Shown here one piece after another: positions 52,567 through 60,139 of a stretch of DNA of 64,000 nt (within the stretch, counting starts at the first letter, position 1; the number at the start of each line of letters is the position of its first letter). Below the pieces are notes generated by a model. That model did not search any database. It was not told where the DNA came from and saw only the letters and a program-made list of their open reading frames with translations. The stretch is from Bacillota bacterium (lineage in GTDB: Bacteria; Bacillota; Clostridia; Lachnospirales; Lachnospiraceae), in the NCBI GenBank assembly GCA_023437715.1, contig JAEZFK010000072.1, positions 1 to 64,000 on the forward strand, in the 5' to 3' direction. Both the position numbers and the translations under genes were made by a program.

Positions 52567-53676
52567 CTATTCATATTTACGGACAACCGCTTCCATCTCT
52601 TTCCACTTCTTTTCCATATCCGCCACAAGGGCAAACTGGGTTCTGGCCCGGTCCAAATTGTGATTTTCCCGGCTTATATGGAAATAGATGTCTCCCTGAA
52701 GAAAGTCCATTAGGAAACGCATTCCGCACTCAAAGGTCATGAGCTTTGCTCCCATGGGAAGCATCTCCTTTTCCGTCTGGGTCAGGCTTCCCTTACAGCC
52801 CTCCAAATATCCCCTGGTGTAAATGTCAAACAGAGGCAGGGATAAGGATACCTTGCTCACATCAGGCTCATCCTCTTCTGCCGTATTGGCCCCAAAACGG
52901 ATGGAATCACCGAAATCAAAGATGGACAATCCCGGCATAATGGTATCTAAGTCAATGATGCACAGGGCATCTCCTGTTGCGTCATCAATCATGATGTTAT
53001 TAAGCTTGGTGTCATTATGGGTAACACAGAGAGGGAGCTTTCCTTCCTTCAGCAGCTTTATGGCAATGCCCGCCTCTTCCTCCCGGTCAAGGACAAACCT
53101 TATTTCTTCCTCCACCAGGTGAGCCCGGCCGCAGACATCGGCCTTCACCGCCTCCTTAAACGCCTCTAAACGCACCGTAGTATTATGGAAATTGGGTATG
53201 GTTTCCGCCAGTTCATCTGCCGGATATTCTGCCAGCTGGCGTTTAAACCGGCCGAAAGCTCTTCCGCTCTGATAAAAGTCCCTGGGGTCCCTTACCTTGT
53301 CATAGGTGACGGCCCTTTCAATAAAAAGATAGCCTCTCCAGTAATTTTTGTCACTGTCCTGGCAGTAATCCTTTCCATCCCTTGCCTTTATGATGTTGAG
53401 GGTCTCCCGGTTGGGATCGCCGCCCTGTTCCAGGATCTTTTTCCGCAGAAAAGAAGTAACTCCAGCGATATTTCTCATAAGGGAAACCGGATCCTTAAAA
53501 ACCTCATGGTTGATTCTCTGGATGATGTAGTGCCTTTCCGTCTCTTTGTCCTTGCAGACCAAACGGAAGGTATCGTTAATATGTCCGCTTCCATAGCGCT
53601 CCCATGAAACCGGTTCTCCCTCAAAGGCCAGGAGCCCGATGGCTTCCCTGATTTTTCCGCACTGTGCGTCTCCCAT
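52567..53676 (-). CDS. phosphotransferase, N-acetylhexosamine 1-kinase-like (NahK type)
   Basis: 369 residues of the APH/choline-kinase fold. The N-lobe has YGSGHINDTFRLVCKDK and YIIQRINHEVFKDP; the catalytic loop is VTHNDTKLNNIMID (Asp and Asn) and the metal motif is CIIDLDTIMPGLSIFDFGD. These match NahK of the lacto-N-biose/galacto-N-biose route, which phosphorylates GlcNAc/GalNAc at C1. The start at 53676 shares one base with the stop of the nucleotidyltransferase gene and follows GGGAGG. The partner genes (nucleotidyltransferase, galE) fit the same route, but a lacto-N-biose phosphorylase gene is not in this window. Confidence 0.88.
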   Translation of the reverse strand: MGDAQCGKIREAIGLLAFEGEPVSWERYGSGHINDTFRLVCKDKETERHYIIQRINHEVFKDPVSLMRNIAGVTSFLRKKILEQGGDPNRETLNIIKARDGKDYCQDSDKNYWRGYLFIERAVTYDKVRDPRDFYQSGRAFGRFKRQLAEYPADELAETIPNFHNTTVRLEAFKEAVKADVCGRAHLVEEEIRFVLDREEEAGIAIKLLKEGKLPLCVTHNDTKLNNIMIDDATGDALCIIDLDTIMPGLSIFDFGDSIRFGANTAEEDEPDVSKVSLSLPLFDIYTRGYLEGCKGSLTQTEKEMLPMGAKLMTFECGMRFLMDFLQGDIYFHISRENHNLDRARTQFALVADMEKKWKEMEAVVRKYE

Positions 53677-54605
53677 TACTTTTCCTCCCATAACTTATCC
53701 GGATACAGGCCGGCTTCCTTCAGCCCCTTAATGGCATTTACCACGGTCTCTTTATCCTCTTTGTAAGTTACCCCATACCAGCGGTCCACGCTCTTTAATA
53801 CGGAAACCTCTGCCTCCCCGTCCTTTAGCAGCTCATCCACTACGAATGGAAGGAAGTATTCACACTTCAAGGGATTTTTCGGAAGCTCCCTGTCTAAAAA
53901 TGAGGCAAACCGCTCCTCAAGCTCCTTTAAAATGCTGTTTGTAAATCCCCACATGTTCATGGAAACAATGGTGTCCTCCCCCAGTTCCGTCCAGGTTTTC
54001 CCGTCGTCCTCAGTATATTCCGCCTTGTTTCCGTGCTTTTCTATTCTTGTCCGCTCGTGAATATCAACAAGCTTTCCTGCCTCATCGGTACTGCACACGC
54101 CTCTTGCCACGTGGCCGTTTTCCGTCAGGGTATTGTAAAGCTGGTAACCCACCATAGTGTACTGGTACTTCTCCCCATCAGAAACCTTGTTAAGCTGGTT
54201 GTAAATGGAGACAAAAGCGCTTCTGCCATAGTAATCATCCGCATTAATGACAGCAAAGGGTCCGTCTATTACGTCCTTGCAGCATAAAACCGCATGCCCG
54301 GTTCCCCAGGGCTTTACCCTGCCCTCAGGCACTTCATATCCTTTGGGAAGCTTATAAAGCTCCTGATATACGTATTCCACCTGCACATGAGCCGCCATGC
54401 GGTCCCCGATATTTTCCTTAAATTCTTTTTCAATTTCTTTCTTAATGATGAAAATAACCTTTTCAAATCCAGCATAAACCGCATCAAAGATAGAAAAATC
54501 AATGATCTTATTTCCATAAGCGTCCACTGGATCGATCTGCTTTAAGCCTCCGTAACGGCTTCCCATGCCTGCTGCCATAATCACCAGAACCGGTTTCTTG
54601 TTCAT
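53676..54605 (-). CDS. sugar-1-phosphate nucleotidyltransferase
   Basis: 309 residues. N-terminal nucleotide-binding LVIMAAGMGSRYGGLKQIDP (from residue 7), GTGHAVLCC, and the metal site FAVINADDYYGRSA; then VARGVCSTDE and SMNMWGFTNSIL. In the UTP-hexose-1-P uridylyltransferase-like group. With the NahK-like kinase and GalE it should make UDP-GlcNAc/UDP-GalNAc or UDP-Gal from hexose(amine)-1-phosphate (inference). First gene of the operon, about 30 bases after a -10 element. Confidence 0.9.
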   Translation of the reverse strand: MNKKPVLVIMAAGMGSRYGGLKQIDPVDAYGNKIIDFSIFDAVYAGFEKVIFIIKKEIEKEFKENIGDRMAAHVQVEYVYQELYKLPKGYEVPEGRVKPWGTGHAVLCCKDVIDGPFAVINADDYYGRSAFVSIYNQLNKVSDGEKYQYTMVGYQLYNTLTENGHVARGVCSTDEAGKLVDIHERTRIEKHGNKAEYTEDDGKTWTELGEDTIVSMNMWGFTNSILKELEERFASFLDRELPKNPLKCEYFLPFVVDELLKDGEAEVSVLKSVDRWYGVTYKEDKETVVNAIKGLKEAGLYPDKLWEEK

Positions 54606-54635
54606 TGCTGTTACCTCCTAAATTCTATTAACCTC

Positions 54636-54641
54636 AGTATA
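54636..54641 (-). promoter_or_regulatory. -10 element of the nucleotidyltransferase-nahK-galE operon
   Basis: TATACT on the minus strand; the -35 position (54659-54664) reads only AATATC and is overlapped by the first ATTTGCA repeat. It lies in the divergent gap 54606-54927, which otherwise carries the plus-strand promoter and no gene. Confidence 0.5.
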
Positions 54642-54661
54642 ATGAATGAGCGTCAAAAGAT

Positions 54662-54689
54662 ATTTGCACTATTTATTATTTAATTTGCA
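54662..54689. promoter_or_regulatory. 21-bp-spaced direct repeats before the hexosamine operon
   Basis: ATTTGCA occurs at 54662-54668 and 54683-54689, offset 21 bp, next to and over the -35 position of the minus-strand promoter. Possible AraC-type activator sites. Confidence 0.45.
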
Positions 54690-54835
54690 TTATCGTACTC
54701 TTCCCGCCATTTTACCACAAAATGCATTAAACTGTCCATAAGTGCAACCCTTTCTTTCCTGCGGCATCATACTCCTGTCCCAGAGCGGGAAAAGGGCTTT
54801 TACCGGAGAATTTATCCAAAATGTTTTCTGCCCGG

Positions 54836-54864
54836 TTGATTCCCCTATTGTTATATGCTAAAAT
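54836..54864 (+). promoter_or_regulatory. promoter of the B12/MolA-type transporter cluster
   Basis: TTGATT (54836-54841) and TAAAAT (54859-54864), spacer 17, plus strand. Downstream the leader holds CGTTATT / AATAACG and ATTTTCG / CGAAAAT inverted repeats (54873-54907) that could be an operator or a hairpin. Confidence 0.72.
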
Positions 54865-54927
54865 AGATAACACCCGTTATTTTCGTTCAAGAATAACGCG
54901 AAAATCAATGTAAAAGGGAGAATTAAG

Positions 54928-56103
54928 ATGAAAAAAAACTTTCAGACACTGGGAGCGGCCCTGGCTTTGGCAGCCGTTTTAACCGCCTGCGGTTCAGGAG
55001 CGCCGTCCGCACAGCAGACCGCCCAGTCCCAGGCCGCCCAGACAGAGGCCGCCAAAGAGACAGCCGAAGCGCAGCCGACCGAAGCAACGCAGACCGAGTC
55101 TGCAAATGCAGAAAAACCGGATAAGGATATGGCGGGCCGCGCCATCCAGCTGCCGGAGACAGTGAAAACCGTCTATTCCACCAGCCCCGAGGGAACCACC
55201 TTCATGTACACCTTTGATGACAAAATGGTGGCTGGAACCAACTTCGATTTATCCCCTCAGGAGAAGCAGTTTACCACAGAATACTACCAGAGCCTTCCCA
55301 ATTTAGGCGGCTGGTACGGCAAGGGCAACGAGGGAAATGTGGAGGAGATCATCAAGGCTGCTCCTGATATTGTCCTGTCATCCGGTATTGACCAGGCCAG
55401 CATGGACAAGGCAGACCAGCTTCAGGAAAAGCTTGGAATCCCCGTAGTCCTCATTAATACGTCTCTTGATACCCTGGCGGATTCCTACCGCTTCCTGGGA
55501 ACAATTACCGGCAATACCGCCCGGGGCGAAGAACTGGCAAAGTATACGGAGGACACCATCAACAAGGCAAAGGAAATCACCGCCGGTATTCCGGAGGACA
55601 AGAAAGTGACTGTTTACTATGCAGAAGAAGCTCTGGGGCTGAACACAGATCCCTCCGGCTCCAACCACTCCCGGCTCATCGACTTATGCGGAGGCGTCAA
55701 CGTGGCAGACTGCGAGATCACTCCCGGATATGGCCGGACCGAGGTTTCCATGGAACAGGTTATCTCCTGGGACCCCCAGTACATCATTGCCTCTGTGGAT
55801 AACGGCTATGAGAATTCAGGAAGCTATGACACCATTTTAAGCGATTCCCAGTGGTCCGTCATCCAGGCTGTAAAAGACGGCCATGTGTACGAGACGCCCA
55901 CCGCGCCTCAGAACTGGTTCGACCGTCCGCCCAGCGTGAACACCCTCATCGGAATCAAATGGGTTCAGAACTTACTGTATCCTGAGTATGCAGATTACGA
56001 TATCAAAAAGGAAGCAAAGGAATTTTACTCCATGTTCTATCACTATGATTTAAGCGACGAGGAAGCGGACAGCCTGCTTGCCCGCTCTGTGAGGAAAAAC
56101 TAG
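54928..56103 (+). CDS. B12/iron/molybdate-type (family 8, TroA-like) ABC substrate-binding lipoprotein
   Basis: 391 residues. Lipoprotein signal with LAAVLTACGSG (Cys 21) and a Gln/Ala/Glu/Thr linker to about 65. The mature part is a PeriBP2-type domain: VYSTSPEGTTFMYTFDDKMV at its start, EEIIKAAPDIVLSSG, VYYAEEALGLNTDPSGSNHS, CGGVNVADCEITPGYGRTEV and NWFDRPPSVNTLIGIKWVQN towards the C-terminus. This subgroup includes MolA- and BtuF/FhuD-like proteins that bind molybdate, cobalamin, haem or ferric complexes. First gene of a six-gene cluster with a FecCD permease and FecE-type ATPase. Confidence 0.88.
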   Translation: MKKNFQTLGAALALAAVLTACGSGAPSAQQTAQSQAAQTEAAKETAEAQPTEATQTESANAEKPDKDMAGRAIQLPETVKTVYSTSPEGTTFMYTFDDKMVAGTNFDLSPQEKQFTTEYYQSLPNLGGWYGKGNEGNVEEIIKAAPDIVLSSGIDQASMDKADQLQEKLGIPVVLINTSLDTLADSYRFLGTITGNTARGEELAKYTEDTINKAKEITAGIPEDKKVTVYYAEEALGLNTDPSGSNHSRLIDLCGGVNVADCEITPGYGRTEVSMEQVISWDPQYIIASVDNGYENSGSYDTILSDSQWSVIQAVKDGHVYETPTAPQNWFDRPPSVNTLIGIKWVQNLLYPEYADYDIKKEAKEFYSMFYHYDLSDEEADSLLARSVRKN

Positions 56104-56115
56104 GAGATGAAAAAT

Positions 56116-57147
56116 ATGCAGAGACCGGATGAAAAAATTCTGGAAATGCCCTGGAGCCAGGTATTAGAAGCCTATCCTTACGGGGGAGACTTTTTTCAGG
56201 CAAACGGATTAAAGGAGATGCGCTTCGCATCTCCTTCTCTGAAAGCGGATATTCTGGCGCTGGAGGAGGATGTCCTGGAGGATATCGGCATTACCAGGGA
56301 AGAACTGATGGAGAACTTCCTGCTGTTTCTCCAGCGGATGGAAAAGCTGCGAAAGAAAAACGCATCCCTGGAATACCTGACCATTCTGGGCGGACACCAA
56401 AAGGACGGAAGCCCGGAGCAGCTTGACCTAACCATCAGAAAAGGAGAGGTCCTGGCCATCGTAGGCCCTACGGGCTCTGGAAAGAGCAGGCTTCTGGCGG
56501 ACATTGAATGTCTTGCCCAGGGAGACACCCAGACAGGAAGAACCGTGCTCATTGACGGCAGAATCCCCACCCCTGCAGAGCGGTTTTCCATTGAAAACAA
56601 GCTGATCGCCCAGCTGTCCCAAAACATGAACTTCGTCATGGACCTTCCGGTCATGGAATTTTTGGAAATGCACGGGGAAAGCCGGATGATCACGGGAATA
56701 AGGGAAGTATCGGAGCGGATCTTCGCCCATGCCAATGAGCTGGCCGGAGAGCGCTTTTCTCCTCTGACCCCTTTGACCCAGTTAAGCGGAGGCCAGTCAC
56801 GGGCCCTGATGATTGCGGACACCGCCCTTTTAAGCGCCTCTCCCGTGGTGCTGATTGATGAAATCGAAAACGCGGGCGTGGACCGGAAAAAGGCGCTGGA
56901 GCTTCTTGTGAAGGAGGAAAAAATCGTGCTCATGTCCACCCATGACCCGCTGCTGGCCCTTATGGGAAAAAAGCGGCTGGTTATTGAAAACGGCGGGGTG
57001 AAAAAGGTGATTGAAACCACTCCCCAGGAAAAGGAAAATCTGGACGGCCTGGAAAAGGTGGACCGGAAAATGCAGCGGCTTCGCAACCAGATCCGGTTAG
57101 GGGAAACCATTGAATACTCTGTGACCGGATATTTTTCAGAAGAATAA
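56116..57147 (+). CDS. atypical ABC ATPase with an N-terminal DUF1858-like module
   Basis: 343 residues. The first 90 residues (ILEMPWSQVLEAYPYGGDFF, then QANGLKEM) resemble the small DUF1858/ScdA-N-like domain. An ABC ATPase follows: Walker A IVGPTGSGKSRLL (about 110-122), signature LSGGQSRALMIADTAL, Walker B SPVVLIDEIENAGVD, His in LMSTHDPLLAL. The Q-loop region and helical domain are shorter and unlike those of importers, and the usual DEP of Walker B is DEI. It is not the importer ATPase, as a FecE-type subunit is present downstream. ATG 56116 is preferred over 56107, which is too close to AGGAG. A chaperone-like or motor role in metal handling is a guess. Confidence 0.75.
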   Translation: MQRPDEKILEMPWSQVLEAYPYGGDFFQANGLKEMRFASPSLKADILALEEDVLEDIGITREELMENFLLFLQRMEKLRKKNASLEYLTILGGHQKDGSPEQLDLTIRKGEVLAIVGPTGSGKSRLLADIECLAQGDTQTGRTVLIDGRIPTPAERFSIENKLIAQLSQNMNFVMDLPVMEFLEMHGESRMITGIREVSERIFAHANELAGERFSPLTPLTQLSGGQSRALMIADTALLSASPVVLIDEIENAGVDRKKALELLVKEEKIVLMSTHDPLLALMGKKRLVIENGGVKKVIETTPQEKENLDGLEKVDRKMQRLRNQIRLGETIEYSVTGYFSEE

Positions 57148-57188
57148 GAGTCTGGCGCAGAATCTGTGCAGAAAAGAGGAATAGGAAA

Positions 57189-58433
57189 ATGAAGATAACA
57201 GGAACGACACCGGTCAGCCGGATTTTAAGGGAATACCCGGAAAGCTTTGACGTGTTTTTAGGCAACGGCTTTTCCTACCCGGATGCGGATTCCATGACCC
57301 GGGAAATCGGGGAGGATACCATGCTTCAGACCGTGCTGGGCGTGCGGGAAATGAATCTGGAGCTGTTTATGTATTATCTGGAAAATACCATTTTAAAGGC
57401 GGAACAGGAACGGACCTATGTGCTGGAGGATTTCAACCCATGGGATCACCTGGACTTTTACGGCAATACCATCTGCCCCTTGAAATTCACTTTCAAGGAT
57501 GCCTTGGAGGACATTGAGCGGCGTCACACCGCCGAAACGGGAAAGACCAGAAAGTGCTATGTTGAAGCAGGAAAAAATTCCAATGACAGCTGTGACGAGC
57601 TCTGGTCCGACCCTGACCCTGAGCATTTCCCGGCAATTCTGTTCACCAAGGAATTTAACCAGTACCTGGGAAAGAATTTCAGGGAAAGGATGATGGGGAA
57701 AGGGTTTTTCACCACGGATTTTTACAGGGACATACCGATCAATCCCCAGTTTGTCCAGGCAGGGCTTATGGACCCCCAGGGAGAGTACGGAGTTTACGCC
57801 GTGATGACTGATGTGCTGATGGTCGATCACAAGAAGCTGGGAGATCTGCCGGTCCCAATGACCAGAAAGGAGCTTCTGGACCCAAAATACAGGGACAAGA
57901 TCGTATTGTTCGGCAAGGACCGTTCAGAGATCTCCAACGCCACATTTCTATATGTATATAAGGAATTCGGCATGGATGGAATCAAAAAGCTGGCGGCAAA
58001 CGTAAAGCACGCCCTTCACGGCTCCCAGATGTCTAAAATGGCCGGCTCCTCCAATTCCGAGGGCGGCGCCATTTATCTGGTATCCTGGTTCTTTGCAAAA
58101 ACCTGCGTAAGGCCGGATGTGACCATTGAATGGCCCACAGACGGCTGCATGACTCTGCCCATGTACCTGCTTGTAAAAAAGGACCGGCTTTCCCATGTGA
58201 AAGACATTGTAGAATATATCATCGGGGATGACTTTGCCTCTGCCTGCGCAAAGGCCTACACGCCCTCCGCCAACGGAACCCTGGGCGATACCCTTCCCCA
58301 GGGGGCATCCCTGGCATGGCTGGGCTGGGATTATGTGCGGTCTCACGACCTGGATACCATTGCGGAGGAATGCAAAACGGTATTTTTTGAAGAATGGGAA
58401 AAGACACACCCGGAAGGAAGGTTATTCTTATGA
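57189..58433 (+). CDS. solute-binding-protein fold without signal peptide, N-terminal DUF1858-like module
   Basis: 414 residues. Residues 1-70 (TTPVSRILREYPESFDVFLG, then NGFSYPDADSM) look like the same DUF1858-like module as in the preceding gene product. The rest resembles family 1/6 periplasmic iron-type binding proteins (COG1840-like): GVYAVMTDVLMVDHKKLGDL, LLDPKYRDKIVLFG, GGAIYLVSWFFAKTC and EWPTDGCMTLPMYLLVKKD. There is no signal peptide or lipobox, so it should stay in the cytoplasm. Several Cys (NTICPLKF, RKCYVEAG, NDSCDELW, FAKTCVRP, TDGCMT) could bind metal. A cytoplasmic carrier for the imported ligand is an inference. Its stop overlaps the GTPase start (ATGA). Confidence 0.7.
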   Translation: MKITGTTPVSRILREYPESFDVFLGNGFSYPDADSMTREIGEDTMLQTVLGVREMNLELFMYYLENTILKAEQERTYVLEDFNPWDHLDFYGNTICPLKFTFKDALEDIERRHTAETGKTRKCYVEAGKNSNDSCDELWSDPDPEHFPAILFTKEFNQYLGKNFRERMMGKGFFTTDFYRDIPINPQFVQAGLMDPQGEYGVYAVMTDVLMVDHKKLGDLPVPMTRKELLDPKYRDKIVLFGKDRSEISNATFLYVYKEFGMDGIKKLAANVKHALHGSQMSKMAGSSNSEGGAIYLVSWFFAKTCVRPDVTIEWPTDGCMTLPMYLLVKKDRLSHVKDIVEYIIGDDFASACAKAYTPSANGTLGDTLPQGASLAWLGWDYVRSHDLDTIAEECKTVFFEEWEKTHPEGRLFL

Positions 58434-59116
58434 AGCTGATTACCATATCCGGGCCTCCCTCCTCGGGAAAGACCTCGGTCATCCTTCGGACGGTGGAGCA
58501 GATGGGGAAAACCGGCGGGGTCATGGTGGTAAAATTCGACTGCCTCTCCTCCACGGACCAGGAGCGCTACCAGGGAGCCGGAATACAGGCCATCACAGGC
58601 CTTTCCGGGAACCAGTGCCCCGACCATTTTTATATCAGCAACATTGAGGACTGCGTCACCGGGGCCAGGGACCAGGGCTTTGAATACCTGATTGTGGAAA
58701 GCGCAGGCCTTTGCAACCGCTGCGCTCCCCATTTAAAGGACTGTCTGGCCGTCTGCGTCATAGACAGCCTTTCCGGGGTCAACACCCCCCACAAAATCGG
58801 CCCCATGCTCCGGTATGCGGACGTTGTGGTGGTGACCAAGGGGGATATCGTGTCCCAGGCGGAGCGGGAGGTCTTTGCCTTTAAGGTGAAGCAGGCCAAC
58901 TCCAGGGCCGGTATCATCTTCGTAAACGGCATCACAGGCCAGGGCTCCTTTGACCTGGCCCGGGAAATGCAGCAGGGCCCCCTGCTGGAGGGCGGGCTCA
59001 CGGGAAAGCGGCTGCGCTTCACCATGCCTTCCGCCCTTTGCTCCTACTGTCTGGGAGAAACCCGGATCGGGGAGGAATATTTAAAGGGCAATTATAAAAA
59101 GATGAAATGGGATTGA
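58430..59116 (+). CDS. HypB/UreG/CobW-like GTPase with CxxC motifs
   Basis: 228 residues. P-loop ISGPPSSGKTSVIL at residues 5-18, switch region VKFDCLSSTDQERYQGAG, a Walker-B-like LIVESAGLCNRCAP with a CxxC directly after it, and a nucleotide-specificity motif VVVTKGDIVSQAE. A second CxxC is in PSALCSYCLGETRIG near the C-terminus. The layout (P-loop, EsaG/L-C motif, TKGD) matches SIMIBI-class metal-delivery GTPases such as HypB, UreG and CobW. It probably moves a metal or metallocofactor between the imported form and an enzyme (inference). Start at 58430 overlaps the previous stop and has GGAAGGAAGG upstream. Confidence 0.82.
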   Translation: MKLITISGPPSSGKTSVILRTVEQMGKTGGVMVVKFDCLSSTDQERYQGAGIQAITGLSGNQCPDHFYISNIEDCVTGARDQGFEYLIVESAGLCNRCAPHLKDCLAVCVIDSLSGVNTPHKIGPMLRYADVVVVTKGDIVSQAEREVFAFKVKQANSRAGIIFVNGITGQGSFDLAREMQQGPLLEGGLTGKRLRFTMPSALCSYCLGETRIGEEYLKGNYKKMKWD

Positions 59117-59119
59117 CAT

Positions 59120-60136
59120 ATGGACAAAAATTTTGATGAAGAGAAAAAAAGATCAACACTCAGGCTTTTTCTGCTGTTTCTGCTTCTGGCCGCCGGCTTT
59201 TTAGTCTCTCTTTCCATGGGACGGTATTACGTGCCGGCAGGGGATATTATAAAAACCTTTGGGGGGCAGACGATCTCCGACAAAACCACCCAGGTGCTGA
59301 TGGTGGTGCGTCTGCCCAGGGTTTTAGCGGCAGTGATGATCGGCGGGGCCATGTCCGTATCCGGGGCCGCTTATCAGGGCATGTTTAAGAATCCCCTGGT
59401 ATCCCCGGACATCCTGGGGTCCTCGGCCGGAGCCGGCTTCGGGGCGGCAGTTGGAATTCTTCTGTCCTTCAGCGTGGCGGGAATCAAGGGAGCTGCCTTT
59501 TTCTTCGGCCTTTTTGCTGTTTTTATCACCTGGTTCATCAGCCGCCGGTTTGGAAAGGGAGGGGACAGCCTCTTTCTTCTGATTCTGGGCGGGATCATTG
59601 TATCCAACTTATTCCAGTCCATGATTTCCCTTGTAAAATATGCGGCAGACCCTACGGATAAGCTTCCGGCCATCACCTTCTGGCTCATGGGAAGCCTGTC
59701 AAAGGCCGTCATGAAGGACGTACTGATGATGATGATTCCATTTCTGATCTGTACGGCCATACTGATCTTCTGCTCAGGGCGGCTAAACATACTGGCCCTG
59801 GGGGAAGAGGAGGCCAAGACCCTGGGAATCAATACAGTCCTTTTACAGGGGGTGGTCATTGTGACGGCCACAGTTCTGACGGCTTTCAGCGTGTCCCTCT
59901 GCGGAATGATCGGCTGGGTGGGCCTGGTGATCCCCCACCTTGCAAGAATGCTGGTGGGCCCTAATTTCAAGGTCCTGCTTCCCGCCTCCCTTCTTTTGGG
60001 GAGCAGCTACTTAATGCTCATGGACGACTTGTGCAGAAGTGTTTTCGCAGTTGAAATTCCCCTGGGAATTGTCACCTCACTGGCCGGTCTTCCCTTCTTT
60101 TTATATCTTCTGACAAAGCAAAACAAGGGGTGGTAA
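59120..60136 (+). CDS. FecCD-family ABC transporter permease
   Basis: 338 residues with about ten membrane helices. Motifs: LFLLFLLLAAGFLVSLSMG at the N-terminus, TQVLMVVRLPRVLAAVMIGG, AAYQGMFKNPLVSPDILGSS, and WVGLVIPHLARMLVG towards the C-terminus, all typical of BtuC/FecCD permeases. Forms the homodimeric pore for cobalamin, haem, siderophore or oxyanion import. Starts 3 bases after the GTPase stop. Confidence 0.93.
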   Translation: MDKNFDEEKKRSTLRLFLLFLLLAAGFLVSLSMGRYYVPAGDIIKTFGGQTISDKTTQVLMVVRLPRVLAAVMIGGAMSVSGAAYQGMFKNPLVSPDILGSSAGAGFGAAVGILLSFSVAGIKGAAFFFGLFAVFITWFISRRFGKGGDSLFLLILGGIIVSNLFQSMISLVKYAADPTDKLPAITFWLMGSLSKAVMKDVLMMMIPFLICTAILIFCSGRLNILALGEEEAKTLGINTVLLQGVVIVTATVLTAFSVSLCGMIGWVGLVIPHLARMLVGPNFKVLLPASLLLGSSYLMLMDDLCRSVFAVEIPLGIVTSLAGLPFFLYLLTKQNKGW

Positions 60137-60139
60137 ATC

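Noticed and set aside
56196..57110. Minus-strand frame of 304 codons opposite the atypical ABC ATPase
   Set aside because: It is Ser/Phe/Arg-rich with no domain, while the plus strand has complete Walker and signature motifs.
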